40,627 nt of DNA from positions 1-40,627 of the forward strand of contig JAHJMN010000121.1 in the NCBI GenBank assembly GCA_018821305.1, read 5' to 3'. Source of the DNA: Myxococcota bacterium (GTDB lineage: Bacteria > Myxococcota_A > Polyangia > HGW-17). The notes beneath the pieces were generated by a model. It made no database searches. It was not told the DNA's origin and saw only the letters and a program-made list of their open reading frames with translations. The position numbers were made by a program, and so were the translations under genes. Shown in pieces: positions 17,042 to 25,590 of the stretch. Numbering within the stretch: the first letter of the stretch is position 1; each line of letters opens with the position of its first letter.

Positions 17042-17190
17042 GCCAAATCATTTCTACTGTGGGGATCAAACCCGCATGGACTATATTTCGGCCATTTGAA
17101 AGAAAATTTATACAGGTTATCAGTTTAAGTAAAATTAATTTTTTGTAAATTACTGAAAGAAAAAAGAAGAATCAGTGAGCGGCAGGTGGT

Positions 17191-19122
17191 CTACTCAAGA
17201 TAAGTATATCCATCCATTCCTTCATCGAGAAACTTAATGATTTTGGCACTTTCTTTTATAGAAATGGTTTTATTTTCGATGGAATCTTCAATGCTTTTTC
17301 GGATCATATTCATCATAGTACGTTTTTGATATTGCATGTATTGAAGAACGTCTTTAACGGTATCACCTTCAACGATTTTATCAATCTTATAGGTGTTTTT
17401 TCCAGTGATACTCACATGGATAGTATGGGAATCACCAAACAGGTTGTGTAGGTCCCCAAGAACTTCCTGATATGCTCCAACCAGAAAAGCCCCAAGAAGA
17501 TATTGTTTTTTATCGGAAACATCGTGAAGTTCAAGAATGTCCTTAACATCACGCAAATCAATGAATTGATCAATTTTTCCATCACTATCACAGGTAATGT
17601 CTGCGAGAGTACCTGTTTTCGTGGGTTTTTCTTTCAATCGGTGTATGGGCATAATAGGGAATAACTGTTTTACAGCCCAGTGATCCGGTAAGCTCTGAAA
17701 AACACTGAAGTTGCCGTAATAAATGGTTGAAACAAATCGGTCAAGATCTTCCAATTCATCAGGAACATAATCAAGAGTACTGATGATTTTTGCGATTTTC
17801 TGACATATCGCCCAGAAAAGTTGCTCTACCTTGGCTCGATCTTCCAGTGTAAGCATTCCAACATTGAAAAGAGTCAGACTTTCTTCACGAATTTGGATTG
17901 CATCATGGTAACTTTCCTGAAAGTTTTTTATCGAAAGATCCGAAAGGACTTCATTCATTGCCTGAACTGTATCCTGATCCTCGGAGTTAATCTTCGGAAT
18001 TTCCGCCGAAGCCATAAATTCACTCGAACCAAGAACGTTAAATACAAGCACGCTATGATAGGCAACCAGAGCTCTTCCACTTTCAGAAATTATATCAGGA
18101 TGAGCAAGACTTGTTTCATCGCAGATGTCCTTTACAGCGCTTACGATATCCGCAGCGTACTCATTCAGACTGTAATTTTTAGAGGAAGAGAAGTTAGATT
18201 GGGAGCCATCATAATCAACGGCGAGCCCCCCACCAACATCAAAGTATTTGATAGGAACGCCAAGTTTGCCTAGTTCCGAATAAATCCTTGTACTTTCCCT
18301 GAGGGCTTCCTTAATAGACTGGATTGATGTAATCTGAGAACCGAGATGAAAATGCAGGAGTATAAGACTGTCCAGCATATTAATTTCTTTGAGCTTATTG
18401 ACAACAACAAGTAACTCAGATGGGAACAAACCGAATTTAGAACGATCACCACCGGAAGATTCCCATTTTCCTCGGCCACGTGCAGCGAGTTTGCTTCGAA
18501 CCCCGATGAGTGGTTTAACATCAATCTGACGTGAAACTTTAATTATTGTGTCGAGTTCCGAAAGTTTTTCTACAACAATAATAACTTTCTTTCCAAGCTT
18601 AACTCCCCACAGCGCAGTTTTTATGAACTCTTCATCCTTGTAGCCATTACAGATTATCGGTGCCTCGGGATTATCCAGAGTTGCAAGGCAAATTAGTAGC
18701 TCTGGTTTAGACCCCGCCTCAAGGCCGTAATTGTAGGGTCGACCAAATTCGATAATATCTTCAACAACTTCTCGAGCCTGATTTACTTTAATCGGGTACA
18801 CTCCATGATAACGACCTTTATATTCATAATCAGAGATTGCCTGCTTAAAGGCTGCCTGTATTTCCTCGATTCTTTTTTTGAGTATATCAGTAAAGCGAAG
18901 GAGAAGTGGCGGATGAATCTCCCGTAGAGCAAGTTCATCTACTAGAGCTTTAATGTCGAGAAACTGCTCTTTATTTTTCTCAGGGTAGACACACACATTG
19001 CCTTGAGGTGTGATGTCAAAAAATCCCCGCCCCCAGTTCATTATATTGTATAGTTCGCGCGCTTCGTTTATGGACCAGTTTTTCAGGGCTGTTCTTTCTT
19101 TCAGTTTTATCTTCTGTCTCAA
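17191..19122 (-). CDS. speA: Biosynthetic arginine decarboxylase
   Basis: A PLP-dependent enzyme converting arginine to agmatine, the first step of putrescine synthesis by the agmatine route. It is 643 aa against about 658 in E. coli. The fold-III (alanine racemase-type) barrel has the PLP lysine in PIKVNQ (Lys112), the GLEAGSKPELL segment, the HFHLGSQ motif and DVGGGLAVDYDGS. The typical N-terminus WSINEARELYNIMNWGRGFF is complete. The start is TTG 19122; AGAGGAAGG precedes it and no ATG is near. It ends about 150 nt upstream of the hybrid-kinase gene. Type C element C2 lies immediately upstream. Confidence 0.95.
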   Translation of the reverse strand: MRQKIKLKERTALKNWSINEARELYNIMNWGRGFFDITPQGNVCVYPEKNKEQFLDIKALVDELALREIHPPLLLRFTDILKKRIEEIQAAFKQAISDYEYKGRYHGVYPIKVNQAREVVEDIIEFGRPYNYGLEAGSKPELLICLATLDNPEAPIICNGYKDEEFIKTALWGVKLGKKVIIVVEKLSELDTIIKVSRQIDVKPLIGVRSKLAARGRGKWESSGGDRSKFGLFPSELLVVVNKLKEINMLDSLILLHFHLGSQITSIQSIKEALRESTRIYSELGKLGVPIKYFDVGGGLAVDYDGSQSNFSSSKNYSLNEYAADIVSAVKDICDETSLAHPDIISESGRALVAYHSVLVFNVLGSSEFMASAEIPKINSEDQDTVQAMNEVLSDLSIKNFQESYHDAIQIREESLTLFNVGMLTLEDRAKVEQLFWAICQKIAKIISTLDYVPDELEDLDRFVSTIYYGNFSVFQSLPDHWAVKQLFPIMPIHRLKEKPTKTGTLADITCDSDGKIDQFIDLRDVKDILELHDVSDKKQYLLGAFLVGAYQEVLGDLHNLFGDSHTIHVSITGKNTYKIDKIVEGDTVKDVLQYMQYQKRTMMNMIRKSIEDSIENKTISIKESAKIIKFLDEGMDGYTYLE

Positions 19123-19149
19123 TTCCAGGACCTTCCTCTTTACTCCAAT

Positions 19150-19291
19150 TTAGTTTCCGGAAATTCGCTTCGCGATGAATTTTGTTAAAAATTCTATCCG
19201 GACACTAGTAATATTTTCAGCATCTTGCGGTGTCTATCCGGATTTTAATATTTACCGAAAACCTCGAATTTTCGAATTTCCGGATAGGCAC
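19150..19291 (-). repeat. Type C intergenic element, copy C2 (reverse orientation)
   Basis: The reverse complement closely matches 40550-40627: CCGCAAG.TG.TGAAAATATTACTAG, CCGGATAGAATTTTTAA, and the GCGAAGCGAATTTCCGG tail. The terminus at 19150 is TTAGTTTCCGGAAAT, which lacks the four bases (NNTG) seen in the other copies. It fills most of the 304-bp gap between divergent speA and tldD, so promoters of one or both may lie within or against it. Confidence 0.8.
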
Positions 19292-19378
19292 CAATTAAAA
19301 ATCCGAGTAAACTCCGGGTGAATATAGATTCTGTATGTAAAATTATCAATAAAGTTTTTTAATTTCTTATGTGGTCCC

Positions 19379-19407
19379 TTGACTTTGCATATTAATTGAC
19401 GTTAAAG
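19379..19407 (+). promoter_or_regulatory. Weak candidate promoter of tldD-tldE
   Basis: TTGACT (19379-19384) with a 17-bp spacer to TTAAAG (19402-19407), 20 nt before the ATG at 19427. The -35 is good and the -10 is poor. An overlapping GACGTTAAAGTC near-palindrome (19398-19409) might bind a regulator. Confidence 0.35.
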
Positions 19408-19426
19408 TCGTTCAGGGGATAAAAAC

Positions 19427-20974
19427 ATGACTGCAAATAAAAAAAATATTGATTTATCAAGAAGATCGTTTCTTGGAGCATCTGCCGCTGGAATAGCAGC
19501 ATCCGTATTTTATTCCGGATGTGACAGGAATTCCGGAACGACTCAACCGGAAAAAGTTATGGATGATTCAACATTTGGTGTATCTGATGCTGTTATTGGG
19601 AAAATTATGTCAAAGGCACTATCTACAGGTGGTGATTTTGCCGATCTTTTTTTCCAGAAGAAAAGACGAGTCTGGCTTGGGCTTGAAGACTCAAATGTAA
19701 ACAAGGCCTACACCCGGATAGATATGGGGCTTGGCGTCAGAGTAGTAAAAGGTGAACAGACGGGCTATGCATTTACTGAGTCACTTGATGAAGAAAGTAT
19801 GATTCAAGCTGCGGAAATTGCATCAAGTGCAGCTGTTGGTTCATTTGTTTGGAACCCCAAAGAATTTAAAGTTCCAACGACTAAAAAAGGATTCTATCCA
19901 TCTACGCCGTCCTGGGAGAATGTGAGCATTCTTGAGAGAAAGAAAATTCTAGATAAAATCAATGAGAAAGCACGCTCCTCCGATAAGAGAGTTATCAATA
20001 TAAAAGTCTGGTTTGAAGATGAGGACAGTTTTAATACAATTATCACCTCAGAAGGTTTGAAGTATTCGGATCACCAGCCTCTTACAAGGACTTATGTCAG
20101 TTGCGTGGCTCAAAAAGGCTCAATCCGTGAATCAAACATGGTTAATATTTCGTCTCGAAGTGGTATTGATTATTACACTGACGAACGCGTTTCCGCCCTT
20201 TCAGGAGAAGTCGTAAAAAGAACCGTGAAACTGTTTGATGCGGTGAATGGCCCTGTTGGGGAGTTTCCCGTCGTGATGAGCCCTGGAAGTAGCGGTATTC
20301 TTCTTCATGAGGCTATCGGACACGGCATGGAGGCGGATTTTGCAAGAAACGGTACCACGATATACTCCGACAAAGTTGGCACCCGAATTGCTCCGGAGCA
20401 TGTTACAATTGTCGATGATGGATGCCTTCAGAATATGAGGGGCAGTATAAACAGGGATGACGAAGGTCTTTCTTCCCAGCGTACAGTGCTCGTTGAAAAA
20501 GGAATTTTGAAAACTTTCATGCATGATCGTATCAGTTCATCCCATTTCAAGGTAGCCGCCACGGGGAATGGACGCCGGGAAAGTTTTAGACATATGCCAA
20601 TTCCACGTATGAGAAATACTTATATGCTTGCAGGGCCTCATAAGCCTGACGAAATAATTAAAAGTGTTAAAAACGGAATATATGCGGAAACATTTACTAA
20701 CGGACAGGTCGCTATTGGTGCCGGAGATTTTACTTTCTATATTAAAACCGGTTATTTAATTGAAAATGGAAAGCTCACTTCTCCCATTAAAGATTTGAAT
20801 ATAATTGGGAATGGGCCCAAAGTCCTTGATAATGTTGCAATGGTTGGTGATGATTTCAAATTAGATGATGGTGGGTGGACTTGCGGAAAACGAGGGCAGG
20901 GTGTCCCCGTCGGATTGGGAATGCCCACGTGTCTGGTTAGTAAAATCACCTGTGGTGGGACTGGTAAGAGGTAG
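19427..20974 (+). CDS. tldD: TldD-family metalloprotease with a Tat/lipoprotein signal
   Basis: The catalytic subunit of a TldD/TldE-type zinc protease, 515 aa. The active-site motif HEAIGHGMEAD (His294, Glu295, His299) is intact. Family core segments (GVRVVKGEQTGYAFTE, ALSGEVVKRTVKLFD, GTRIAPEHVTIVDDG) are readable. The N-terminus is unusual: NIDLSRRSFLGASAAG is a twin-arginine signal, and the hydrophobic stretch ends in FYSGC, a possible lipobox (Cys33). E. coli TldD is cytoplasmic and has no such extension. An exported, membrane-anchored protein is inferred. Downstream tldE follows after 4 nt. GGGGAT lies 8 nt before the ATG. Confidence 0.9.
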   Translation: MTANKKNIDLSRRSFLGASAAGIAASVFYSGCDRNSGTTQPEKVMDDSTFGVSDAVIGKIMSKALSTGGDFADLFFQKKRRVWLGLEDSNVNKAYTRIDMGLGVRVVKGEQTGYAFTESLDEESMIQAAEIASSAAVGSFVWNPKEFKVPTTKKGFYPSTPSWENVSILERKKILDKINEKARSSDKRVINIKVWFEDEDSFNTIITSEGLKYSDHQPLTRTYVSCVAQKGSIRESNMVNISSRSGIDYYTDERVSALSGEVVKRTVKLFDAVNGPVGEFPVVMSPGSSGILLHEAIGHGMEADFARNGTTIYSDKVGTRIAPEHVTIVDDGCLQNMRGSINRDDEGLSSQRTVLVEKGILKTFMHDRISSSHFKVAATGNGRRESFRHMPIPRMRNTYMLAGPHKPDEIIKSVKNGIYAETFTNGQVAIGAGDFTFYIKTGYLIENGKLTSPIKDLNIIGNGPKVLDNVAMVGDDFKLDDGGWTCGKRGQGVPVGLGMPTCLVSKITCGGTGKR

Positions 20975-20978
20975 TCAC

Positions 20979-22316
20979 ATGGCAAACAAAAAAGAAAAAA
21001 TAAATTTATCCAGAACAGTTGATTTTGCTATCGAGAAAGCAAAAAAATATGGTGCAGATTCAGTATCTGTAACTGTTTCAAAGACTTCAAGAAATAAAGT
21101 TGTATGTCGGGATAAAAAATGGGAAGAAATAAGCGGTAGTACATCCCAGACCCTTGATATTAAAATCTTCGCTGATGGGCGATATGCTTCCCATAGCACT
21201 TCGGATCTCAACGAGGATTCGATGAATAAATTCATAAAGGATGCCGTTGCTCTCACTGGTTTTCTGGTCAAAGATCCTCATCGGAAATTGCCCGATAAAT
21301 CCTTGTATTCAGGCCGACTTAAAACGGGGCTGGATCTATTTGACTCTTCCTACTCTTCAATAACTCTTGATAAACGAAAAGAAATTGCCCTCAAAGCATG
21401 TGAAAGCGCATCGAATGAGGTTGGTAAAAGTCTCATATCCGCTTCTGGTACATATTCAGATTCTTTCAGTGAGTTTGTCATGGGGCAGAGCAATGGGTTT
21501 TCAGAACAAGAAAAAGAAACCTTTTTCTATTTTTATGCTGATGCAAGTGTAAAAGATCCGAAAGGTGGCAGACCTTCTGATTATGAAATATCTGGTTCAA
21601 GATTCTCAGGAAAGTTGGATTCCCCTGAAATAATTGGCAAGAAGGCGGCTCAGCGTGCCTTGAAAACAATTGGAGCAGAAAAACTGGACAGTGGGACTTA
21701 TGACATAATTATTGAGAACAGGTCTGTCGGACGAATCATGGGTGGGTTGCTAGGGCCGTTACATGCGGGAAGTATTTATAATAAGACAAGTTTTTTGGAA
21801 GATAAAATTGGCAAAACCATTGCTTCAAAAAACCTTACAATTACAGACGATCCACTAATTGCGGGAGGGTTTGGGTCATTCAGGTTTGATTCCGAGGGAA
21901 TTACCGCCAGAAAAAGGAATCTGATTGAAAATGGAGTACTAAAAACCTGGCTTGTTGACACTTATTACGGTTCAAAACTTGGTATTCAAACCAATTCTGG
22001 GTCCACAGGTAATATTGTTATCAGTTCCGGGTTAAAATCAGTTGATGAAATACTTAAGTCTCTGAAAAAAGTTATTTATATCACAAGGTTTATTGGTGGA
22101 AATTCCAATTCGACTACAGGTGATTTCAGCCATGGAATCGCGGGATTTCTATTTGAGGATGGAAAACTTTCTAAGCCATTGATAGAAATGAATATTTCTG
22201 GAAACCATTCGAGTTTCTGGACAAACCTGACTGATACATCAAACGATGTGTACCTTCTTTCCAGATACAGAACCCCCTCTTTACTTCTGAAAAACATCAC
22301 AATTGCCGGCAAATAG
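20979..22316 (+). CDS. pmbA: TldE/PmbA-family protease partner
   Basis: The non-zinc partner of the TldD/E heterodimer, 445 aa, forming the substrate tunnel with TldD. It shares the family fold (DIKIFADGRYASHSTSD, DIIIENRSVGRIMGG, LTITDDPLIAGGFGSF, GSTGNIVI, TTGDFSHGIAGFLFEDG) but lacks HExxxH, as expected for TldE. An open frame extends upstream into tldD, but ATG 20979 has AAGAGG 8 nt before it and lies 4 nt after the tldD stop. No signal peptide is present, although TldD has one. Confidence 0.9.
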   Translation: MANKKEKINLSRTVDFAIEKAKKYGADSVSVTVSKTSRNKVVCRDKKWEEISGSTSQTLDIKIFADGRYASHSTSDLNEDSMNKFIKDAVALTGFLVKDPHRKLPDKSLYSGRLKTGLDLFDSSYSSITLDKRKEIALKACESASNEVGKSLISASGTYSDSFSEFVMGQSNGFSEQEKETFFYFYADASVKDPKGGRPSDYEISGSRFSGKLDSPEIIGKKAAQRALKTIGAEKLDSGTYDIIIENRSVGRIMGGLLGPLHAGSIYNKTSFLEDKIGKTIASKNLTITDDPLIAGGFGSFRFDSEGITARKRNLIENGVLKTWLVDTYYGSKLGIQTNSGSTGNIVISSGLKSVDEILKSLKKVIYITRFIGGNSNSTTGDFSHGIAGFLFEDGKLSKPLIEMNISGNHSSFWTNLTDTSNDVYLLSRYRTPSLLLKNITIAGK

Positions 22317-22377
22317 TCAGAGGTCAGAGATTTAAAATTCTATCTACTGCAGTATATAAATTCATAATTTTAACCAT

Positions 22378-22405
22378 TTGAAATATCGTCTAATTGCAGT
22401 ATACT
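22378..22405 (+). promoter_or_regulatory. Sigma70-like promoter of the MopE-type lipoprotein operon
   Basis: TTGAAA (22378-22383), a 16-bp spacer and TATACT (22400-22405), 26 nt before the ATG at 22432, which has AGGAGA in front of it. Both boxes are good matches. Confidence 0.6.
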
Positions 22406-22431
22406 ATTAAACGCCAACCAGGAGACCTGTC

Positions 22432-24546
22432 ATGAATACTAAAAACAGATTATCAATACTGATTTGTGCTCTCATTTTTGTTATATCCTGTGAGGGCAAA
22501 TCTGGCGTTTACGATAATAATAATACAAACAATAATACTCAGGACGCTGGAGAGGATGTGGGCCCCGACATAACCATTCTGTGCCCAAATGGGACCGACC
22601 TTGACAATGATGGATATGGAGACGGATGCACTGCCGGGCCAGACTGCAATGACTCTAATCCATTTGTTAACCCTGGCGCTCAAGAACGATGTAATGGCAT
22701 TGACGACAACTGTGATGGACAGACTGATGAAGGTGTCCTGAATGCTTGCGGAACATGTTCAAGCAGGTGTGATGTTAATGAGCTTGGCACAGGTCCCTTT
22801 CCAATTGAAAGTGAAGATCCAAATGTTGAAACTGAGGGAACAGGCCGAGATGAAAATGGCGATATAGTTCTCTCAAAAGAAGATAATAATTACAATTTTA
22901 TGTATATAGCCAATACTAATGACCTTGCTCGTGGTACCGTAAGTAAGATTGATACGCGAAACGTTAAGGAAGTTGCCAGGTATTTATCCGTTACTTGTTG
23001 GAGCAAGCCAAGTCTTTATCTCCAGCAGGGACTTTGCAGAGATGTTAATAATACTAATGTTCAGACGACTGCTAATTCTCCATCAAGAACATCCGTTGAC
23101 TTTAACTTTGATGTGTTTGTAGCAAACAGAGCATTCAGTGGGCAAGCCAGTGTAACAAAAATCGCCAGTAAACTTTCAAACTGCGTTGATCGAAATGGTG
23201 ACGGAATTATCCAGACATCTTCTGATCAAAACAATGACGGTGTAATTGATACAGACTGCAATGATGATGGTCTTGGAGACGATATTGCTACAATCTGTAC
23301 TAACGGTCTGCCTCCTGAGTTCTATGGTCTTGATGATGAATGTATCATATTTACTACAAACTACGGTACGACAAATCAATTAGGCCGCAATGTTTGTCTG
23401 GATAAGGGCGATCTTGAAGTAGGAGCCTCAAATGTTTGGGTTGGTACGTATAATCCAAGTAGTGCGAATCCCATCTCACCCGACAGAAATGTTTACTATA
23501 AAATTGATGGAACATCGGGGGCGTTTTTAGGTTATCAGATACTCCCTGCTGGGGTTTCACCCTACGGTTGTGCCATCGATCAGGACGGAATCCTGTGGGT
23601 CAGTTCCTGGGGTGTCACAACGTTTATTGATACAGTAAATCCTGCATTTCCTGTTGGCCCTGTTTTAGCTGTTTCCTCTCAAATAGCCGGTTCTCATTCC
23701 ATGTACGGTATTACAATAGATGATCTTGGTAACGTTTGGTTTGGGGGATGGGGAAGTTCCGCAATTTATCGTTACAGGCCTAACAGGATCACTTATGGCG
23801 ATCCTGATTATTACAACCAACTTGCATCTGGAACGTGGACAAGGGTTCAATACTCCGCAAATACTGCTGGTGTCGCTGCGGATACCCGTGGACTTATCTG
23901 GGCAGCTGATAACAATAATGGCCTGATCTTAAGAATGGAACAATCTCTTCCCGATGGCGACCACGGTTCGGGTGTAATTACAGTGATGAATGCTGGTCAG
24001 GGGTTTGGTGGTAATATGCGTGGTGTTGGAATCGATTTCGATGGCCATGTATGGGGTGTAAGTCATGATATTTCCAGAGCGTCCCGTATTGAACTGGACA
24101 GTTCCGGGAATATGATAAACACAATTCAGACTACTCCCGTAGGGACGAATCCTTATACATATTCAGATTTTACAGGCTACGGCCTTCATAATTTCACGAG
24201 GCCTCAAGGCGTTTACAGTTACACTTTTACAGCATGTGAAGGAACTCCTCTTCCACCAAAATGGCACGGAGTAGAATGGACTTCTACTGAACCTACAGGA
24301 ACAGACATTTCTTTGTATGTGCAAGTTGGGGATAATCCTTCAGTTTTTGCTACGTCAGAACAATATGGACCCTGGGAGAATTCTATTGCATATCTTGATG
24401 ATCCTCCTGGTCCTGCGGCTCCCAACCCGTCCTGGTACATAAAAGTTATTTTCTTATTGACAACTGAAGCAAGGGATATAACACCAATTCTTCATGATTT
24501 CAATGTTATATATGAATGTCAAAACGAAGTCCCTGAAAAAAAATAG
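22432..24546 (+). CDS. Lipoprotein with MopE-like metal-binding motif and a beta-propeller-like domain
   Basis: A 704-aa predicted lipoprotein. Lipobox FVISC (Cys20) is followed by an Asn/Thr linker. Residues ~60-110 carry the MopE-type motif (DCNDSNPFVNPGAQERCNGI, then DDNCDGQTDEG), known in the family for copper or calcium binding. A middle Asp-rich segment (DRNGDGIIQTSSDQNNDGVI) looks like calcium-binding thrombospondin-3-type repeats. From ~330 onward, repeated blades such as GCAIDQDGILWVSSWG, GITIDDLGNVWFGGWG and GVGIDFDGHVWGVSH suggest an NHL/SMP-30-type propeller. The C-terminal segment is beta-rich. Substrate and role are unknown; a surface binding protein is likely. It is cotranscribed with the next gene (28-nt gap). 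Confidence 0.82.
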   Translation: MNTKNRLSILICALIFVISCEGKSGVYDNNNTNNNTQDAGEDVGPDITILCPNGTDLDNDGYGDGCTAGPDCNDSNPFVNPGAQERCNGIDDNCDGQTDEGVLNACGTCSSRCDVNELGTGPFPIESEDPNVETEGTGRDENGDIVLSKEDNNYNFMYIANTNDLARGTVSKIDTRNVKEVARYLSVTCWSKPSLYLQQGLCRDVNNTNVQTTANSPSRTSVDFNFDVFVANRAFSGQASVTKIASKLSNCVDRNGDGIIQTSSDQNNDGVIDTDCNDDGLGDDIATICTNGLPPEFYGLDDECIIFTTNYGTTNQLGRNVCLDKGDLEVGASNVWVGTYNPSSANPISPDRNVYYKIDGTSGAFLGYQILPAGVSPYGCAIDQDGILWVSSWGVTTFIDTVNPAFPVGPVLAVSSQIAGSHSMYGITIDDLGNVWFGGWGSSAIYRYRPNRITYGDPDYYNQLASGTWTRVQYSANTAGVAADTRGLIWAADNNNGLILRMEQSLPDGDHGSGVITVMNAGQGFGGNMRGVGIDFDGHVWGVSHDISRASRIELDSSGNMINTIQTTPVGTNPYTYSDFTGYGLHNFTRPQGVYSYTFTACEGTPLPPKWHGVEWTSTEPTGTDISLYVQVGDNPSVFATSEQYGPWENSIAYLDDPPGPAAPNPSWYIKVIFLLTTEARDITPILHDFNVIYECQNEVPEKK

Positions 24547-24574
24547 GGCTTTAAACCATACCAAGGAGGAGAAT

Positions 24575-25468
24575 ATGAGGGTCAAGTTTTTAATAATAGT
24601 AGCTTTTTTGTTGATAGTGGCTGGGTGTGATGATGATAAAGCTTCATCAAACAATCAAACCAATAACACGAACAACACAAACACCAATAATATCAATAAT
24701 ACGAACAGCAACAACACCAACAATATCAATAACACTAACACTAATAACACTAATAACACTAATAATATCAACCCCGCTGATATCGTAGCAGACCACACAA
24801 TTATTTCGGAATTTGAATATATTCCAAACGCTTATATTCAAGATATAATTGATAATTTCAATATCTATTATGGACATACAAGTCACGGTAGCCAACTTAT
24901 TACCGGAGCTGAAATGCTGCAGAGTGAGACATACGATTTCGCTTCTGTAAACATTACTGAACCTGGTGGAGACTTAGGTCATAATGGTGACTTGACATGG
25001 GAAACCACAACCAGAGCCTATCTGGCAGAGCATCCTGAAACAAATCTCGTTATATGGTCATGGTGCGGGGGTGTCAGTGATAATACCGCCGATGGTATCC
25101 AAATCTACCTTGATGCAATGAATCAACTGGAACTTGATTTTCCTGACATTATTTTTGTATATATGACTGGTCATACTGATGGTTCTGGTGAAAATGGCAT
25201 TCTTCGTACAAATAACCGACAGATAAGGAATTTCTGTAATCAGAATAATAAAATCCTTTTTGACTTCGAAGACATTGAAAGTTGGGACCCAAGTGGTAAT
25301 TACTATCCTGACATAAGCGATGATTGTGCATGGTGCAGTTCATGGTGTGAATCAAATACTTGTACTGATTGCGCAGGCAGTTGCGCTCACAGCCATTGTT
25401 TTAATTGTTATCAAAAAGGAAAAGCATTCTGGTGGATGCTTGCCCGTATTGCCGGATGGGAAGGATGA
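24575..25468 (+). CDS. Asn-linker lipoprotein with a HTSHGSQ domain and a Cys cluster
   Basis: A 297-aa predicted lipoprotein; AAGGAGGAG directly precedes ATG 24575, which excludes the longer upstream frame. Lipobox IVAGC (Cys18) is followed by a linker of about 45 residues that is almost only Asn, Thr and Ile. The globular part starts near residue 70 and has motif IYYGHTSHGSQL, a strand LVIWSWCGG, and FVYMTGHTDGSG followed by LRTNNRQIRNFC. It reads as an alpha/beta hydrolase-like or SGNH-like fold, but I cannot assign it. The C-terminus has ten cysteines within about 33 residues (CAWCSSWCESNTCTDC, then CAGSCAHSHCFNC), probably a metal site or disulfide knot; no CXXCH haem motif is present. 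Confidence 0.75.
   Translation: MRVKFLIIVAFLLIVAGCDDDKASSNNQTNNTNNTNTNNINNTNSNNTNNINNTNTNNTNNTNNINPADIVADHTIISEFEYIPNAYIQDIIDNFNIYYGHTSHGSQLITGAEMLQSETYDFASVNITEPGGDLGHNGDLTWETTTRAYLAEHPETNLVIWSWCGGVSDNTADGIQIYLDAMNQLELDFPDIIFVYMTGHTDGSGENGILRTNNRQIRNFCNQNNKILFDFEDIESWDPSGNYYPDISDDCAWCSSWCESNTCTDCAGSCAHSHCFNCYQKGKAFWWMLARIAGWEG
24650..24771 (+). repeat. AAC/AAT trinucleotide low-complexity tract (Asn/Thr linker)
   Basis: The coding DNA is a run of AAC, AAT, ACC/ACA/ACG and ATC codons, encoding the Asn/Thr/Ile linker after the lipobox. Such tracts can change length by slippage. Shorter Asn runs follow the lipoboxes of the proteins at 363 and 22432. Confidence 0.8.
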
Positions 25469-25494
25469 GTTCTACTGGCTCATCCGCGCTTTTT
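25463..25494 (+). terminator. Intrinsic terminator overlapping the stop codon
   Basis: GGATGAG (25463-25469) pairs perfectly with CTCATCC (25479-25485) across a 9-nt loop and is followed by GCGCTTTTT. The TGA stop codon lies inside the left arm. Confidence 0.7.
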
Positions 25495-25590
25495 GAAGGT
25501 TGATTGCTGAAATATCAACTTATTTGTGTTTTTTACTTTCCTAAAATCCATCCAAGGCCTATAAAATCAAAAACGGGATAAATTAAAGGC

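Noticed and set aside
17821-18273. 150-codon plus-strand frame opposite speA
   Set aside because: It is antisense to a complete, recognisable arginine decarboxylase, with no supporting motif or start signal.
24650-24771. AAC/AAT tract as a CRISPR or regulatory tandem repeat
   Set aside because: It is in frame, encodes the Asn/Thr linker of a lipoprotein, and has no unit-spacer structure.
25316-25420. Cys-rich C-terminus of the 297-aa lipoprotein as a multihaem cytochrome region
   Set aside because: No CXXCH motif is present; the cysteines are spaced as CxxC without a following His.
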